Source of the DNA: Gelidibacter algens
GTDB taxonomy: Bacteria; Bacteroidota; Bacteroidia; Flavobacteriales; Flavobacteriaceae
Direction of reading: 5' to 3'
NCBI RefSeq assembly: GCF_001678675.1
Contig: NZ_LZRN01000008.1
Coordinates: 62,001 to 126,000, forward strand
DNA: 64,000 nucleotides
Within the stretch, counting starts at the first letter, position 1. Every line of letters begins with the position of its first letter. Made by a program: the position numbers and the translations under genes. The notes beneath the pieces are model-generated. The model ran no database searches, had not been told where the DNA came from, and saw only the letters and a list, made by a program, of their open reading frames with translations. This document shows, piece by piece, positions 55,685 through 64,000 of this stretch.

Positions 55685-58294
55685 TTATTGGGCTTCGTCC
55701 ACTAAGTTTCCTTGGTTTCTAAAGACCAATTTATCGTTGAAGGAATCCAACAAAATAATACTATCTGTTTTGATGTTGCCGGATAGCAGCTCCTTACTTA
55801 ATTCATTCAATACTTCTTTTTGGATCACGCGCTTTACAGGTCTTGCGCCATATTCAGGATTGTATCCTTTTTCCGCTAAATAAGCCGTAGCTTCATTGGT
55901 AGCGTCAAAGGTGATGCCTTGTTTTGACAACATTCTTGTCAGACCTTTTAATTGTAAGCCTACAATTTCTACAATATTATCTTTTGATAAAGGTGTAAAC
56001 ATGATGATGTCGTCAATTCTGTTTAAGAACTCCGGACGAACACTTTGTTTCAATAACCCTAAAACCTCCACTTTTGCAGATTCCATGGCAGAATCAATAT
56101 CTTTTGTGGCCTCAAAACGCTGTTGTATAATATCACTTCCCATGTTTGAAGTCATGATGATGATCGTATTTTTGAAATCGGCAACACGACCTTTATTATC
56201 TGTTAAGCGGCCTTCATCAAGAACTTGTAATAAGATGTTGAAGGTATCAGGATGTGCTTTTTCTATTTCGTCAAGTAGCACTACGGAATATGGTTTTCTT
56301 CTAACGGCTTCAGTTAACTGTCCACCTTCATCATAACCTACATAACCCGGAGGCGCACCAACCAAACGGCTCACGCTGTGGCGCTCCTGATATTCACTCA
56401 TGTCAATACGAGTCATGGCATTTTCATCATCAAATAGATATTCTGCCAATGCTTTTGCCAGCTCTGTCTTACCAACGCCTGTGGTGCCTAAAAACAAGAA
56501 GGTGCCAATAGGTTTTTGTGCATTTTGTAATCCCGCCCGACTTCTTCTTACCGCATCACTGACTGCGATAATAGCTTCATCCTGTCCAACCACACGTTTG
56601 TGCAATTGATCTTCCAGTTTCAGTAGTTTTTCACGGTCGCTTTGTAGCATCTTGGTAACAGGAATTCCTGTCCATTTTGCCACAACTTCTGCAATGTCCT
56701 CATAGGTGACTTCCTCTTTGATCAAGGAGCTTCCAGATTGGTTTGCCTGTAACTCTTTCTGAAGTTTCTCAAGTTGCTCTTGGGCTTCCTTGATTTTTCC
56801 ATAACGAATCTCAGCTACTTTGCCATAGTCGCCATCACGCTCTGCGCGCTCTGCTTCCAACTTAAAATCTTCAATGCTGGATTTTGCGTTTTGGATATTG
56901 TCCACAACCTCTTTTTCGCTTTTCCACTTGGCATTAATTTCGTTGCGTTCTTCTTTGATATTGGCAAGCTCAGAACGGAGTGTTTTCAATTTAGATTCAT
57001 CCTTTTCACGTTTAATAGCTTCAATTTCAATTTCCAACTGCATGACCTTTCTGTCCAAAACATCAAGTTCTTCAGGTTTTGAATTGATTTCCATTCGCAA
57101 TTTAGAAGCGGCTTCATCCATAAGATCAATCGCTTTATCTGGTAAAAATCTATTGGTTATATAGCGTTCCGACAATTCAACCGCGCCAATAATGGCTTCA
57201 TCTTTAATACGTACTTTATGATGGGTTTCATACTTTTCCTTGATTCCACGAAGGATGGAGATTGCACTTTCAGTATCAGGCTCGTTCACCATTACTTTTT
57301 GGAAACGACGCTCTAATGCTTTATCCTTTTCAAAATATTTTTGGTACTCATCAAGTGTTGTTGCTCCAATAGCACGCAATTGGCCTCTTGCTAAAGCTGG
57401 TTTTAAAATGTTGGCCGCATCCATAGCGCCTTGTCCACCACCGGCGCCTACAAGGGTGTGAATTTCGTCAATAAATAAAACAATATCGCCTTCGCTGGAA
57501 GTGACTTCTTTTATAACGGCTTTCAGGCGTTCTTCAAATTCTCCTTTATATTTGGCACCAGCAATTAATGCGCCCATATCCAAAGCAAAAACTTGTTTGT
57601 TCTTTAAGTTTTCAGGAACGTCACCATCCACAATGCGGTGCGCCAACCCTTCAGCAATGGCGGTTTTACCTGTGCCAGGCTCCCCAACAAGAATGGGATT
57701 ATTTTTGGTACGACGTGTAAGGATTTGAAGGATTCTTCTAATCTCTTCATCACGACCAATAACAGGATCCAATTTGCCATCCTTCGCCATTTGGTTGAGG
57801 TTTTTTGCGTACTTATTTAGGGCATTGTAGGTTTCTTCCTGACTTTGGGAGGTCACGCTTTCTCCTTTGCGCAATTCGTCAATGCCGGCGGTCAATGCTT
57901 TTTCAGTTACGCCCTGATCTTTCAGCATTTGCGCAATCTTACTGTCTGATTTAAAAACAGCCAGGATCAGATGTTCAATGGATACGTAATCGTCCTTCAT
58001 CTTTTTAGCTATGATGGACGCTTCATTAAGCGTTTTGTTGGCTTCACGTGAGAGCATGATATCGCCCCCGGTAACCTTGGAATAGCTTTCCAATTGTTTG
58101 TCCAACGTCTGTTTTAATAAGTTTTCGTTGACGTTCAGTTTTTTAAGAAGAAACGGCAATACATTCTCGTCAACTTCAGAAATAGCTTTAAAAATATGCT
58201 CATTTTCTATTTGTTGATGCCCATGACTCTGCGCTAGCTGTTGTGCTTGCTGGATAGCCTCTTGTGATTTTATAGTATAATTGTTAAGATTCAT
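55685..58294 (-). CDS. clpB: ATP-dependent chaperone ClpB
   Basis: 869-aa disaggregase. N-domain (1 to about 145). AAA-1 has Walker A GEPGTGKT near 200. The middle coiled-coil domain (about 400-530) marks ClpB rather than ClpA/C. AAA-2 has GTTGVGKT near 605, and the C-terminus is complete. Works with DnaK to rescue aggregated proteins. The 344-bp upstream region has no CIRCE-type repeat; a small palindrome TGACG-TTC-CGTCA lies at 58468-58480. Confidence 0.97.
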   Translation of the reverse strand: MNLNNYTIKSQEAIQQAQQLAQSHGHQQIENEHIFKAISEVDENVLPFLLKKLNVNENLLKQTLDKQLESYSKVTGGDIMLSREANKTLNEASIIAKKMKDDYVSIEHLILAVFKSDSKIAQMLKDQGVTEKALTAGIDELRKGESVTSQSQEETYNALNKYAKNLNQMAKDGKLDPVIGRDEEIRRILQILTRRTKNNPILVGEPGTGKTAIAEGLAHRIVDGDVPENLKNKQVFALDMGALIAGAKYKGEFEERLKAVIKEVTSSEGDIVLFIDEIHTLVGAGGGQGAMDAANILKPALARGQLRAIGATTLDEYQKYFEKDKALERRFQKVMVNEPDTESAISILRGIKEKYETHHKVRIKDEAIIGAVELSERYITNRFLPDKAIDLMDEAASKLRMEINSKPEELDVLDRKVMQLEIEIEAIKREKDESKLKTLRSELANIKEERNEINAKWKSEKEVVDNIQNAKSSIEDFKLEAERAERDGDYGKVAEIRYGKIKEAQEQLEKLQKELQANQSGSSLIKEEVTYEDIAEVVAKWTGIPVTKMLQSDREKLLKLEDQLHKRVVGQDEAIIAVSDAVRRSRAGLQNAQKPIGTFLFLGTTGVGKTELAKALAEYLFDDENAMTRIDMSEYQERHSVSRLVGAPPGYVGYDEGGQLTEAVRRKPYSVVLLDEIEKAHPDTFNILLQVLDEGRLTDNKGRVADFKNTIIIMTSNMGSDIIQQRFEATKDIDSAMESAKVEVLGLLKQSVRPEFLNRIDDIIMFTPLSKDNIVEIVGLQLKGLTRMLSKQGITFDATNEATAYLAEKGYNPEYGARPVKRVIQKEVLNELSKELLSGNIKTDSIILLDSFNDKLVFRNQGNLVDEAQ

Positions 58295-58638
58295 AATATT
58301 GTCCCTAGAAACGGGTAGCTGTTTTATAGGTTAGTAACTTTTATTGTGGCTTTCTTATCTGTATTTGATAGAAGTTTTTTTAAATTCGTGGTTATTACTA
58401 TATATAAGTCAATTACCTTACCAATAGCAAACGGACGACAAAAGGTCATCTAATCTCAGTAATAGCGTGACGTTCCGTCAGTTTGTAAGCTTTTAAATAG
58501 GTTGCGACTTATATTCTAAAGATAGTTAAAAACGAACTGTCCTTCCGTTAACGCAAGTTTAAAAACAAAGGTTATAACTTAAAAATTTCGCGCCAATCTG
58601 ATCATGGACAGGTTCGGACAGATAAAAAATAGAAGACA
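58295..58638. other. Divergent intergenic region of clpB and the YtxJ-like gene
   Basis: 344 bp with no gene. The hairpin TGACG-TTC-CGTCA at 58468-58480 could be an operator. No full TAnnTTTG promoter is visible for either gene, which would fit an alternative sigma factor for clpB; this is inference. Confidence 0.35.
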
Positions 58639-59028
58639 ATGGGATTATTTGATAAATTATTTAGTGGTTCAAACGAACCGAAACAAGAAGACGCCACACC
58701 TTGGATTGATTTGAATACTTTAGAACAATTGGAAATGATAAAGGAGCGTTCCAAAACAAAAACACAATTCGTTTTTAAGCACTCTACACGCTGCGGTATT
58801 AGCAGAATGGTCATTAGTCAATTTAAAAGAGATTATCAGCTTTCAGAAACTGAGGCTGATCTTTATTATTTGGATTTGTTGAATTACAGAGAAATTTCTT
58901 CTGCGATTGCTGAAACATTTAAGGTGATGCATGAATCGCCACAACTACTCATTATTAAGAATGGAGTAGTGGTAGCCAATAAAAGCCATGGCGGAATTAA
59001 TGAGTTGGACTTGCAGAAGTTTGTTTGA
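58639..59028 (+). CDS. ytxJ: YtxJ-like thioredoxin-fold protein
   Basis: 129 aa. Matches the bacillithiol-associated YtxJ family: KTKTQFVFKHSTRCGISRMVI with a single active-site Cys (TRCGIS, about residues 51-56), then SPQLLIIKNGVVVANKSHGGI. The fold is thioredoxin-like and lacks the second Cys. It suggests the organism uses bacillithiol, as several flavobacteria do, though no bsh biosynthesis gene is present here. Confidence 0.85.
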   Translation: MGLFDKLFSGSNEPKQEDATPWIDLNTLEQLEMIKERSKTKTQFVFKHSTRCGISRMVISQFKRDYQLSETEADLYYLDLLNYREISSAIAETFKVMHESPQLLIIKNGVVVANKSHGGINELDLQKFV

Positions 59029-59139
59029 TGCAATTGTGATGATTGATAGTAGTGACTTAGAGACAGGACCTCAGGAATGATTATCTCATATAGGCTTTTA
59101 ACATCATAAATTTTTAAAGAACATTGTATAAGAATACAA

Positions 59140-59167
59140 AAACTCCCAAATCAAATTTTGGGAGTTT
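59140..59167. terminator. Bidirectional hairpin between ytxJ and the lipoprotein gene
   Basis: AAACTCCCAAA (59140-59150) pairs with TTTGGGAGTTT (59157-59167), 11 bp. On minus it is followed by a short T run, 13 nt after the stop of the gene at 59180. It can serve both convergent genes. Confidence 0.85.
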
Positions 59168-59179
59168 CTCATTTTAGGC

Positions 59180-60355
59180 TCAAATTTTATAAGTACTGAT
59201 AATCTGTTTTAGTTTCAGTTTTAGGTCTTCACCGGTATCATAAACCATATCGGCATCAGAAGGGAAGCGGAGACGCTTGTTTTGTAGTAAATCAAGATCG
59301 TTCTGGTTCAGCGCACGTTTGTCGCCCTTTACAATAGCATAGAAGTTTTCGAAAACGAATTCACTTGAAATTGGAAACACATCCAAAGTTTGGTTGTTTC
59401 TCAAGTCCAAATAGACGATATCTGCAATCACTTGGGTCGACTTCAATTGGTGATATTCAAAATATCTGGCTCTCGCCTGAACTATCTTGTCAATTTTGAT
59501 GTCATTGCCCAGGCTGTCTTTGGCCACATTGCCAGCACGATCCAACTTGTAGTTCCAGCCGTCAACAAATTCCTTTTCTCTCAGTACTTCTTTTTCGTGA
59601 AGCTTTTCTGGAGACACATTGATGCGTTTTAGTTGTAGAACCATGGCATAATCGTAGTCAAGATCCTGTGCAGGATTAGCGTGATAAACCGTCCAAAATT
59701 GGTTCAAACCGTAAGTGTCAAAATTTAAGAGGTCATCTTCCAGTCGCTTTGGTATTATTTGGTCGGTTTGATTCTCAATGGTTACAATAATGTAGTCAGT
59801 TCCACGCTTGTGTGACGCTTCCATTAAATTGCGAGTGTCTTTATACTTAGGGTTGATGTGATCAATATATTGAAAGGTGCTGTACGCTTCCTTAAGATCG
59901 TCCTTAATGTCAGAATCTAGGAGGGCCAGTCCATTCTTGTACATATGCTCAGAAACTGCAAGGCGTGAATCAACAATAGCATTGCTGTAATCAGTAAAGC
60001 TAAATTGTATGTTTTTACCATTAACCTTTAATGGCAATACCGGTTTTATGGCTTCCTGACGTGCATCCAAATTCAGATAAAGGTCATAAATAGCTTTGTA
60101 ATGTTCTGGATTGCCATCTTTTTTAAGGTGATTGATATTTTTTAGATCGCGTTCAGCAGCTTTTTCATAGGCAGTTTTAAGTAGTACTACAAAATCTTGC
60201 TTACGGTCTTTATCCTTGTTGTTTTCAAGTTTTCGTAACGCCTCCCCAATGGCTTGGTTATAATTTCCAGAATGAAGGGCCTGCGCAATTTGTTTTTTAC
60301 CGCTACAAGAAACGAGCAGTGTTACAAGTAGTGTAAAGAGTAGAAATTTTTTCAT
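59180..60355 (-). CDS. Predicted lipoprotein with TPR-like N-terminal half
   Basis: 391 aa. Lipoprotein signal (LVTLLVSCSGKK). Residues about 25-185 read like helical repeat pairs (LHSGNYNQAIGEALRKLENNKD; ALLDSDIKDDLKEAYSTFQYIDHINPKY). A beta-rich region follows (YIIVTIENQTDQIIPKRLEDDLL), with charged, regularly spaced strands. No family recognised beyond hypothetical Bacteroidetes lipoproteins. The 5' gap holds a GAAGNNN heptad array. Confidence 0.72.
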   Translation of the reverse strand: MKKFLLFTLLVTLLVSCSGKKQIAQALHSGNYNQAIGEALRKLENNKDKDRKQDFVVLLKTAYEKAAERDLKNINHLKKDGNPEHYKAIYDLYLNLDARQEAIKPVLPLKVNGKNIQFSFTDYSNAIVDSRLAVSEHMYKNGLALLDSDIKDDLKEAYSTFQYIDHINPKYKDTRNLMEASHKRGTDYIIVTIENQTDQIIPKRLEDDLLNFDTYGLNQFWTVYHANPAQDLDYDYAMVLQLKRINVSPEKLHEKEVLREKEFVDGWNYKLDRAGNVAKDSLGNDIKIDKIVQARARYFEYHQLKSTQVIADIVYLDLRNNQTLDVFPISSEFVFENFYAIVKGDKRALNQNDLDLLQNKRLRFPSDADMVYDTGEDLKLKLKQIISTYKI

Positions 60356-60422
60356 AATTCTGGATTTAGTGGGGGTTTATTGATGGTGAAAACCAAAAGA
60401 TGTGCCAAACGTGAAAAGTTAG

Positions 60423-60535
60423 GAAGCTTGACGCTTGAAGCCTGAAGTGTGGAGAGCGAAGAACAATTTAGTTAAAACAGAAAAAAGCACGAAAATAAGT
60501 TGCTACCAATCTTCGTGCTTCCAGCTTCTAACTTC
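60423..60535. repeat. Inverted pair of GAAGNNN heptad arrays
   Basis: Plus strand 60423-60464: GAAGCTT, GACGCTT, GAAGCCT, GAAGTGT, GGAGAGC, GAAGAAC. Opposite strand 60535-60508: GAAGTTA, GAAGCTG, GAAGCAC, GAAGATT. Every unit is exactly 7 nt. The two arms face each other across about 43 nt and could form an imperfect hairpin between fumarylacetoacetase and the lipoprotein gene. Confidence 0.85.
60481..60520 (-). terminator. Terminator after fumarylacetoacetase
   Basis: AAGCACGAA (60485-60493) and TTCGTGCTT (60512-60520) form a 9-bp stem with an 18-nt loop. On minus it is followed by six T. It overlaps the right arm of the heptad array. Confidence 0.65.
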
Positions 60536-60542
60536 TTTCTAA

Positions 60543-61838
60543 TTACTTCTTCTTTTTCTTCTGATTATAAATGGGCAACAACTGTGTGGAGACTTCACCA
60601 AAACCAATTCTGGTGCCATCTTTTTCACAATGTCCCCTCATTATAACCGTGTCATAGTCATTGATAAATTTACGTTCTGAACCATCTTTCATTTTCAACG
60701 GTTTCTCGCCGCGCCAGGTCAATTCCAACATAGAACCAAAGGATTCTTCTGCAGGACCAGAAATGGTACCGCTACCCATCATATCACCTGAATTCACAGG
60801 ACATCCATTCACGGTGTGGTGGGCCAATTGCTGTGACATATTCCAATACATATATTTGAAATTGGACTTGCTCACAATAGTTTCCTTCGCATTTTTTGGA
60901 CGGATTGCGACCTCTAAATTGATATCATAACCTTTTTTTCCTTTAGATTGTAGATAAGGCAAAAGAGGTTTGATAGGCTTCGGACTCTCTACTTTGAAAG
61001 GCTCAATGGCATCAAGGGTTACAATCCAAGGCGACATGGAAGAGGCGAAATTTTTAGCCAAGAACGGTCCTAAAGGTACATATTCCCATTTTTGAATATC
61101 GCGTGCTGACCAATCGTTAAAAAGAACCAGTCCGAAGATATATTCTTCCGCTTCATTAACAGGAATTGGTTCACCCAAATCGTTGGCATCTGTGGTAATG
61201 AACGCCATCTCCAATTCGAAATCGACCAAATTGGAAGGCCCAAAAACAGGTTCTTTCGCACCATCGGGCATTGTTTGTCCCTGAGGCCTGTGTACAGGAA
61301 TTCCCGAAGGAATAATTGAAGAACTACGGCCATGATATCCTACAGGAATGTGCAACCAGTTTGGCATGAGCGCATTTTCAGGATCTCTGAACATCGTCCC
61401 TACGTTTTTGGCATGTTCTATGCTCGAGTAAAAATCAGTGTAATCACCAATTTGAACAGGCAATTGCATTTCAATTTCATCCAATCTAAAACAAACGATT
61501 TCCTTTTGTTTGATATTATTTTTTAATGTGGTGTTGTTGCTGTCAAAAACTTCAGCGATTCTATCCCTAACGGCACGCCATGTTTTACGGCCATCGGCAA
61601 TAAAATCATTTAAGGTGTCTTGAAGAAAAATATCGTCAGTAAGTGGGATACCCTCAAAATAACCAAGCTGATGTAAAGCACCAAGATCAATGGCGGTGTC
61701 ACCAATACGTGTACCAATGGTAATGATGTCATCTCGAGTTAAAAAAACACCAAATGGGATGTTTTGTATAGGGAAATCTGAATTCTTTCCAACGTGAAGC
61801 CAAGATGTTCTATCGGGATTATTTGCTGATAAAGGCAT
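60543..61838 (-). CDS. fahA: Fumarylacetoacetase
   Basis: 431 aa. Last step of tyrosine/homogentisate breakdown, giving fumarate and acetoacetate. The N-terminal SH3-like domain includes NPDRTSWLHVG, IPFGVF and DTAIDLGAL. The C-terminal catalytic domain has YTDFYSS, HIPVGYHGRSSS, DFELEMAFI and GSGTISGP. It ends in a run of five lysines, unusual but possibly neutral. No homogentisate dioxygenase gene is adjacent. Confidence 0.96.
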   Translation of the reverse strand: MPLSANNPDRTSWLHVGKNSDFPIQNIPFGVFLTRDDIITIGTRIGDTAIDLGALHQLGYFEGIPLTDDIFLQDTLNDFIADGRKTWRAVRDRIAEVFDSNNTTLKNNIKQKEIVCFRLDEIEMQLPVQIGDYTDFYSSIEHAKNVGTMFRDPENALMPNWLHIPVGYHGRSSSIIPSGIPVHRPQGQTMPDGAKEPVFGPSNLVDFELEMAFITTDANDLGEPIPVNEAEEYIFGLVLFNDWSARDIQKWEYVPLGPFLAKNFASSMSPWIVTLDAIEPFKVESPKPIKPLLPYLQSKGKKGYDINLEVAIRPKNAKETIVSKSNFKYMYWNMSQQLAHHTVNGCPVNSGDMMGSGTISGPAEESFGSMLELTWRGEKPLKMKDGSERKFINDYDTVIMRGHCEKDGTRIGFGEVSTQLLPIYNQKKKKK

Positions 61839-61873
61839 AATGTTGCTGTTATTTAGTATTTATTAAATGAATT

Positions 61874-61881
61874 CAAACGTA
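61874..61881 (-). promoter_or_regulatory. -7 box upstream of fahA
   Basis: TACGTTTG on minus fits TAnnTTTG, 35 nt before the ATG; no clear -33 element. Confidence 0.4.
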
Positions 61882-61981
61882 CATTATTTTTTTTAAATTT
61901 AAAAACTAAAAAAAGACTTAAAATTGCGTTGTTTTTGATCAAATTTCAATTCGATTATTTTCAGATAGAAAAAATCGTATT

Positions 61982-62015
61982 TTGTCTTAATTAAGTATTG
62001 TATTTAGTACTTTTG
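61982..62015 (+). promoter_or_regulatory. glyA promoter
   Basis: TTG (61982-61984), 23 nt, then TACTTTTG (62008-62015) matches both consensus boxes. Start of transcription should be near 62021, giving a leader of about 50 nt. Confidence 0.6.
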
Positions 62016-62073
62016 GAAAAAATAAAAGCATTTGTAAAATTACTTTTCAAGACGACTAAATAAACACACAATT

Positions 62074-63345
62074 ATGCAACGCGACCAACAGATATTTGAG
62101 CTTATCGAGGCAGAAAAAGAAAGACAATTACACGGTTTAGAACTTATTGCTTCAGAAAATTTCGTCAGCGATCAGGTGATGGAAGCCGCAGGATCAGTTT
62201 TGACCAATAAATACGCCGAAGGGTATCCTGGAAAGCGTTATTATGGCGGTTGTGAAATTGTAGATGAGGTGGAGCAAATTGCTATTGACCGCGCCAAAAC
62301 GTTATTTGGTGCCGCGTATGCCAACGTGCAACCACACTCGGGAAGTCAAGCAAACACTGCGGTGTACTCTATGTGCTTAAAACCTGGTGATAAAATTCTT
62401 GGATTTGATTTGTCCCACGGTGGGCATTTAACCCATGGGTCTCCCGTGAATTTTTCAGGTAAACTCTATAACCCTTCGTTCTATGGTGTTGATAAGGCCA
62501 CAGGATTGATTGATTATGATCAATTGGAAGCGACTGCTAAAAAGGAAAAGCCTAAAATGATTATTGCCGGAGCATCTGCATATTCTCGTGATATGGATTT
62601 TAAAGTGTTCAGACAAATTGCGGATCAGGTAGGAGCTGTGTTGTTGGCAGACATTTCCCATCCTGCAGGTATGATTGCCAAGGGTATTTTGAATGATCCA
62701 ATGCCGCATTGTCATGTGGTGACCACCACTACCCATAAAACCTTAAGAGGTCCTAGAGGTGGAATGATTATGATGGGAGAGGATTTTGAAAACCCATTCG
62801 GGATGAAAACTCCAAAAGGCGATTTGAGAATGATGTCTTCCGTTTTGGATTCTGGTGTTTTTCCTGGAAATCAAGGTGGACCTTTGGAGCACATTATTGC
62901 TGCAAAAGCGATTGCGTTTGGCGAGGCGTTGACCGATGAGTTTATGCATTATATGTTACAGGTTAAGAAAAATGCCGCTGCTATGGCAAAAGCATTTGTT
63001 GACAGAGACTATCACATCATCTCTGGCGGAACAGATAACCATATGATGTTGATCGATTTGAGAAACAAGAATATTACCGGGAAAGATGCGGAACAAGCTT
63101 TGGTAAAAGCAGATATTACGGTCAATAAAAATATGGTTCCTTTCGATGACAAATCCCCATTTGTGACTTCCGGAATCAGAATAGGAACGCCTGCAATTAC
63201 AACTAGAGGATTGAAAGAAGCAGATATGGATACTATTGTTGGGTTGATTGATGAGGTGATCAAAAATCACGATAATAAAACCAAGCTCGATGCTGTTGGT
63301 GAAAAAGTGAATGCGATGATGAAAGGGATGCCTTTGTTTGCTTAG
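62074..63345 (+). CDS. glyA: Serine hydroxymethyltransferase
   Basis: 423-aa PLP enzyme linking serine, glycine and the folate one-carbon pool. Signatures: [11 protein letters not shown] near the start, [25 protein letters not shown], and the PLP-binding Lys in [13 protein letters not shown]. Full length, with its own promoter and a strong terminator. Confidence 0.98.
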   Translation: MQRDQQIFELIEAEKERQLHGLELIASENFVSDQVMEAAGSVLTNKYAEGYPGKRYYGGCEIVDEVEQIAIDRAKTLFGAAYANVQPHSGSQANTAVYSMCLKPGDKILGFDLSHGGHLTHGSPVNFSGKLYNPSFYGVDKATGLIDYDQLEATAKKEKPKMIIAGASAYSRDMDFKVFRQIADQVGAVLLADISHPAGMIAKGILNDPMPHCHVVTTTTHKTLRGPRGGMIMMGEDFENPFGMKTPKGDLRMMSSVLDSGVFPGNQGGPLEHIIAAKAIAFGEALTDEFMHYMLQVKKNAAAMAKAFVDRDYHIISGGTDNHMMLIDLRNKNITGKDAEQALVKADITVNKNMVPFDDKSPFVTSGIRIGTPAITTRGLKEADMDTIVGLIDEVIKNHDNKTKLDAVGEKVNAMMKGMPLFA

Positions 63346-63387
63346 TTAGTAGCGTACGTCTTTCTAGAAAAAGAATAATAGTAGATC

Positions 63388-63424
63388 AAACCTTTCAGGT
63401 TTTAAAAACCTGAAAGGTTTTTTT
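63388..63424 (+). terminator. Intrinsic terminator of glyA
   Basis: AAACCTTTCAGGTTT (63388-63402) and AAACCTGAAAGGTTT (63406-63420) form a stem of about 15 bp followed by four further T. Confidence 0.93.
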
Positions 63425-63480
63425 ATGTCCGGTTGTTCTAGCCATTTTAGAAGTCAATAAGAACCTTCGCAATTAGGTAA

Positions 63481-64000
63481 TCATTCCTCAAAAACTACAT
63501 GTTGGTATGCCCCCAAATCTGGAGAAGCGTTTCGAGATACTTTCAAAATATCAAACGGTACTTGATTTGAAAATACATTATTTCCAATCACATTTATAGC
63601 TGCAGATGCTTCTCCAATAATCAATTTGTTCTTTGAAGGGTCCTTAAAATTAGGATCTTCATTGAATACAATATTCTCATATAAAGCAGGATTGCTAAAA
63701 TCATAATTGGGATCAGATCCAAACCTGTTGTTTGAATCTTGAAACCTGATCAAACTATTGGTGAATTTAAAGTTGAAATCGGCAGCTTCTTCCTGTTCTA
63801 AAAGAAACTCTGGATTGTCATTTCCATAAATGATGCAGTTGTTAAAGTTGGCTGCAGTTAGCGGATTGGTCACTACGGTTTCGTCTTCTAATATTAAGAA
63901 GTTGTTGAGGTAGAGCGCAGGAAACTGTCTAAAACTACTGGACCAGTAATTGGCAATCGTGCAATGGGTAAGATTGTATGCACCGCCATAAGTGCCTGCA
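63481..64000 (-). CDS. C-terminal part of a right-handed beta-helix surface protein (cut by window edge)
   Basis: The minus-strand frame is open from the edge at 64000 to TGA at 63481 (173 codons). It shows short repeats of a parallel beta-helix: NLTHCTIANYW, NFNNCIIYGNDNPEF, FKFTNSLIRFQDSNN. It ends DILKVSRNASPDLGAYQHVVF, the closing motif of choice-of-anchor Q proteins. A standard GTG at 63873 is internal, not the start. Probably exported; the N-terminus lies outside. Confidence 0.82.
   Translation of the reverse strand, partial: AGTYGGAYNLTHCTIANYWSSSFRQFPALYLNNFLILEDETVVTNPLTAANFNNCIIYGNDNPEFLLEQEEAADFNFKFTNSLIRFQDSNNRFGSDPNYDFSNPALYENIVFNEDPNFKDPSKNKLIIGEASAAINVIGNNVFSNQVPFDILKVSRNASPDLGAYQHVVFEE

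Noticed and set aside
55896-57820. Several plus-strand reading frames antisense to clpB
   Set aside because: Shadows of the clpB coding sequence; low-complexity serine-rich translations typical of antisense frames.
60546-60560. Functional poly-lysine tail on fumarylacetoacetase
   Set aside because: Five AAR codons at the end of the gene can arise by slippage; no family function is known.

Overview
The window is a compact, AT-rich chromosomal segment of a member of the Bacteroidetes, almost certainly family Flavobacteriaceae. Pointers are the large Bacteroidetes-type GAPDH, a lipoprotein BamD, DUF4835, DUF6913, DUF6503 and DUF5686 proteins, a Rpb6-like omega subunit, a type IX secretion sorting tail on a secreted dehydrogenase, RprX/RprY-like regulators, and promoters of the TTG / TAnnTTTG type. 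Family assignments come from reading the proteins. No database search was run, and no species is named.

Layout. 1-3000: GAPDH (cut by the left edge) and an HtrA protease, both on minus. 3172-7203: dapF-GNAT-mltG-DUF2279-lysozyme-like protein, a cell-envelope cluster on plus. 7204-11362: RsmI-like methyltransferase, secreted PQQ-type sugar dehydrogenase, LMW tyrosine phosphatase and dnaA on minus. 11554-16489: thioesterase; the tightly overlapping minus operon ribD-HAD-EamA-yigZ; then GNAT-prmC. 16490-23325: beta-mannosidase preceded by a decayed cutC, then ligA, a twice-frameshifted membrane-protein gene and an intact membrane protein that may be related. 23333-25036: a 5'-nucleotidase split into two genes. 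25104-32778: DUF6913-dapA, then bamD-rpoZ-coaBC-DUF4835-recN, then fabI. 32924-37850: glycosyltransferase-YbbR-coaE, then a sensor kinase and response regulator. 37920-43363 (minus): cold shock protein, miaA, a potassium channel with a zinc ribbon, a DUF3857 protein and a DnaQ/GIY-YIG nuclease. 43499-47592 (minus): YggS, DUF1015, 3-hydroxyacyl-CoA dehydrogenase, Gfo/Idh/MocA. 47794-64000: pcm, a DUF5686 outer membrane protein, smpB, DUF6503, a deoC-deoD-phosphatase operon, clpB, a YtxJ-like protein, a lipoprotein, fumarylacetoacetase, glyA, and the C-terminal end of a beta-helix surface protein.

Most genes are housekeeping: lysine/peptidoglycan synthesis (dapF, dapA, mltG), coenzyme A (coaBC, coaE), riboflavin (ribD), nucleoside salvage (deoC, deoD), replication and repair (dnaA, ligA, recN, the nuclease) and translation quality control (smpB, prmC, miaA). 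There is no CRISPR array, no insertion sequence, and I recognise no tRNA or rRNA. No phage or defence island is visible.

The most unusual content is non-coding. Five intergenic gaps carry short arrays with a 7-nt period. Two share a GAAGNNN consensus and two are built as inverted pairs. Several genes have a consensus -7 promoter box only 4-8 nt before the start codon, implying almost leaderless mRNAs. Two conserved genes appear to lack an ATG/GTG/TTG start where the protein should begin. Two genes are broken at homopolymer runs.
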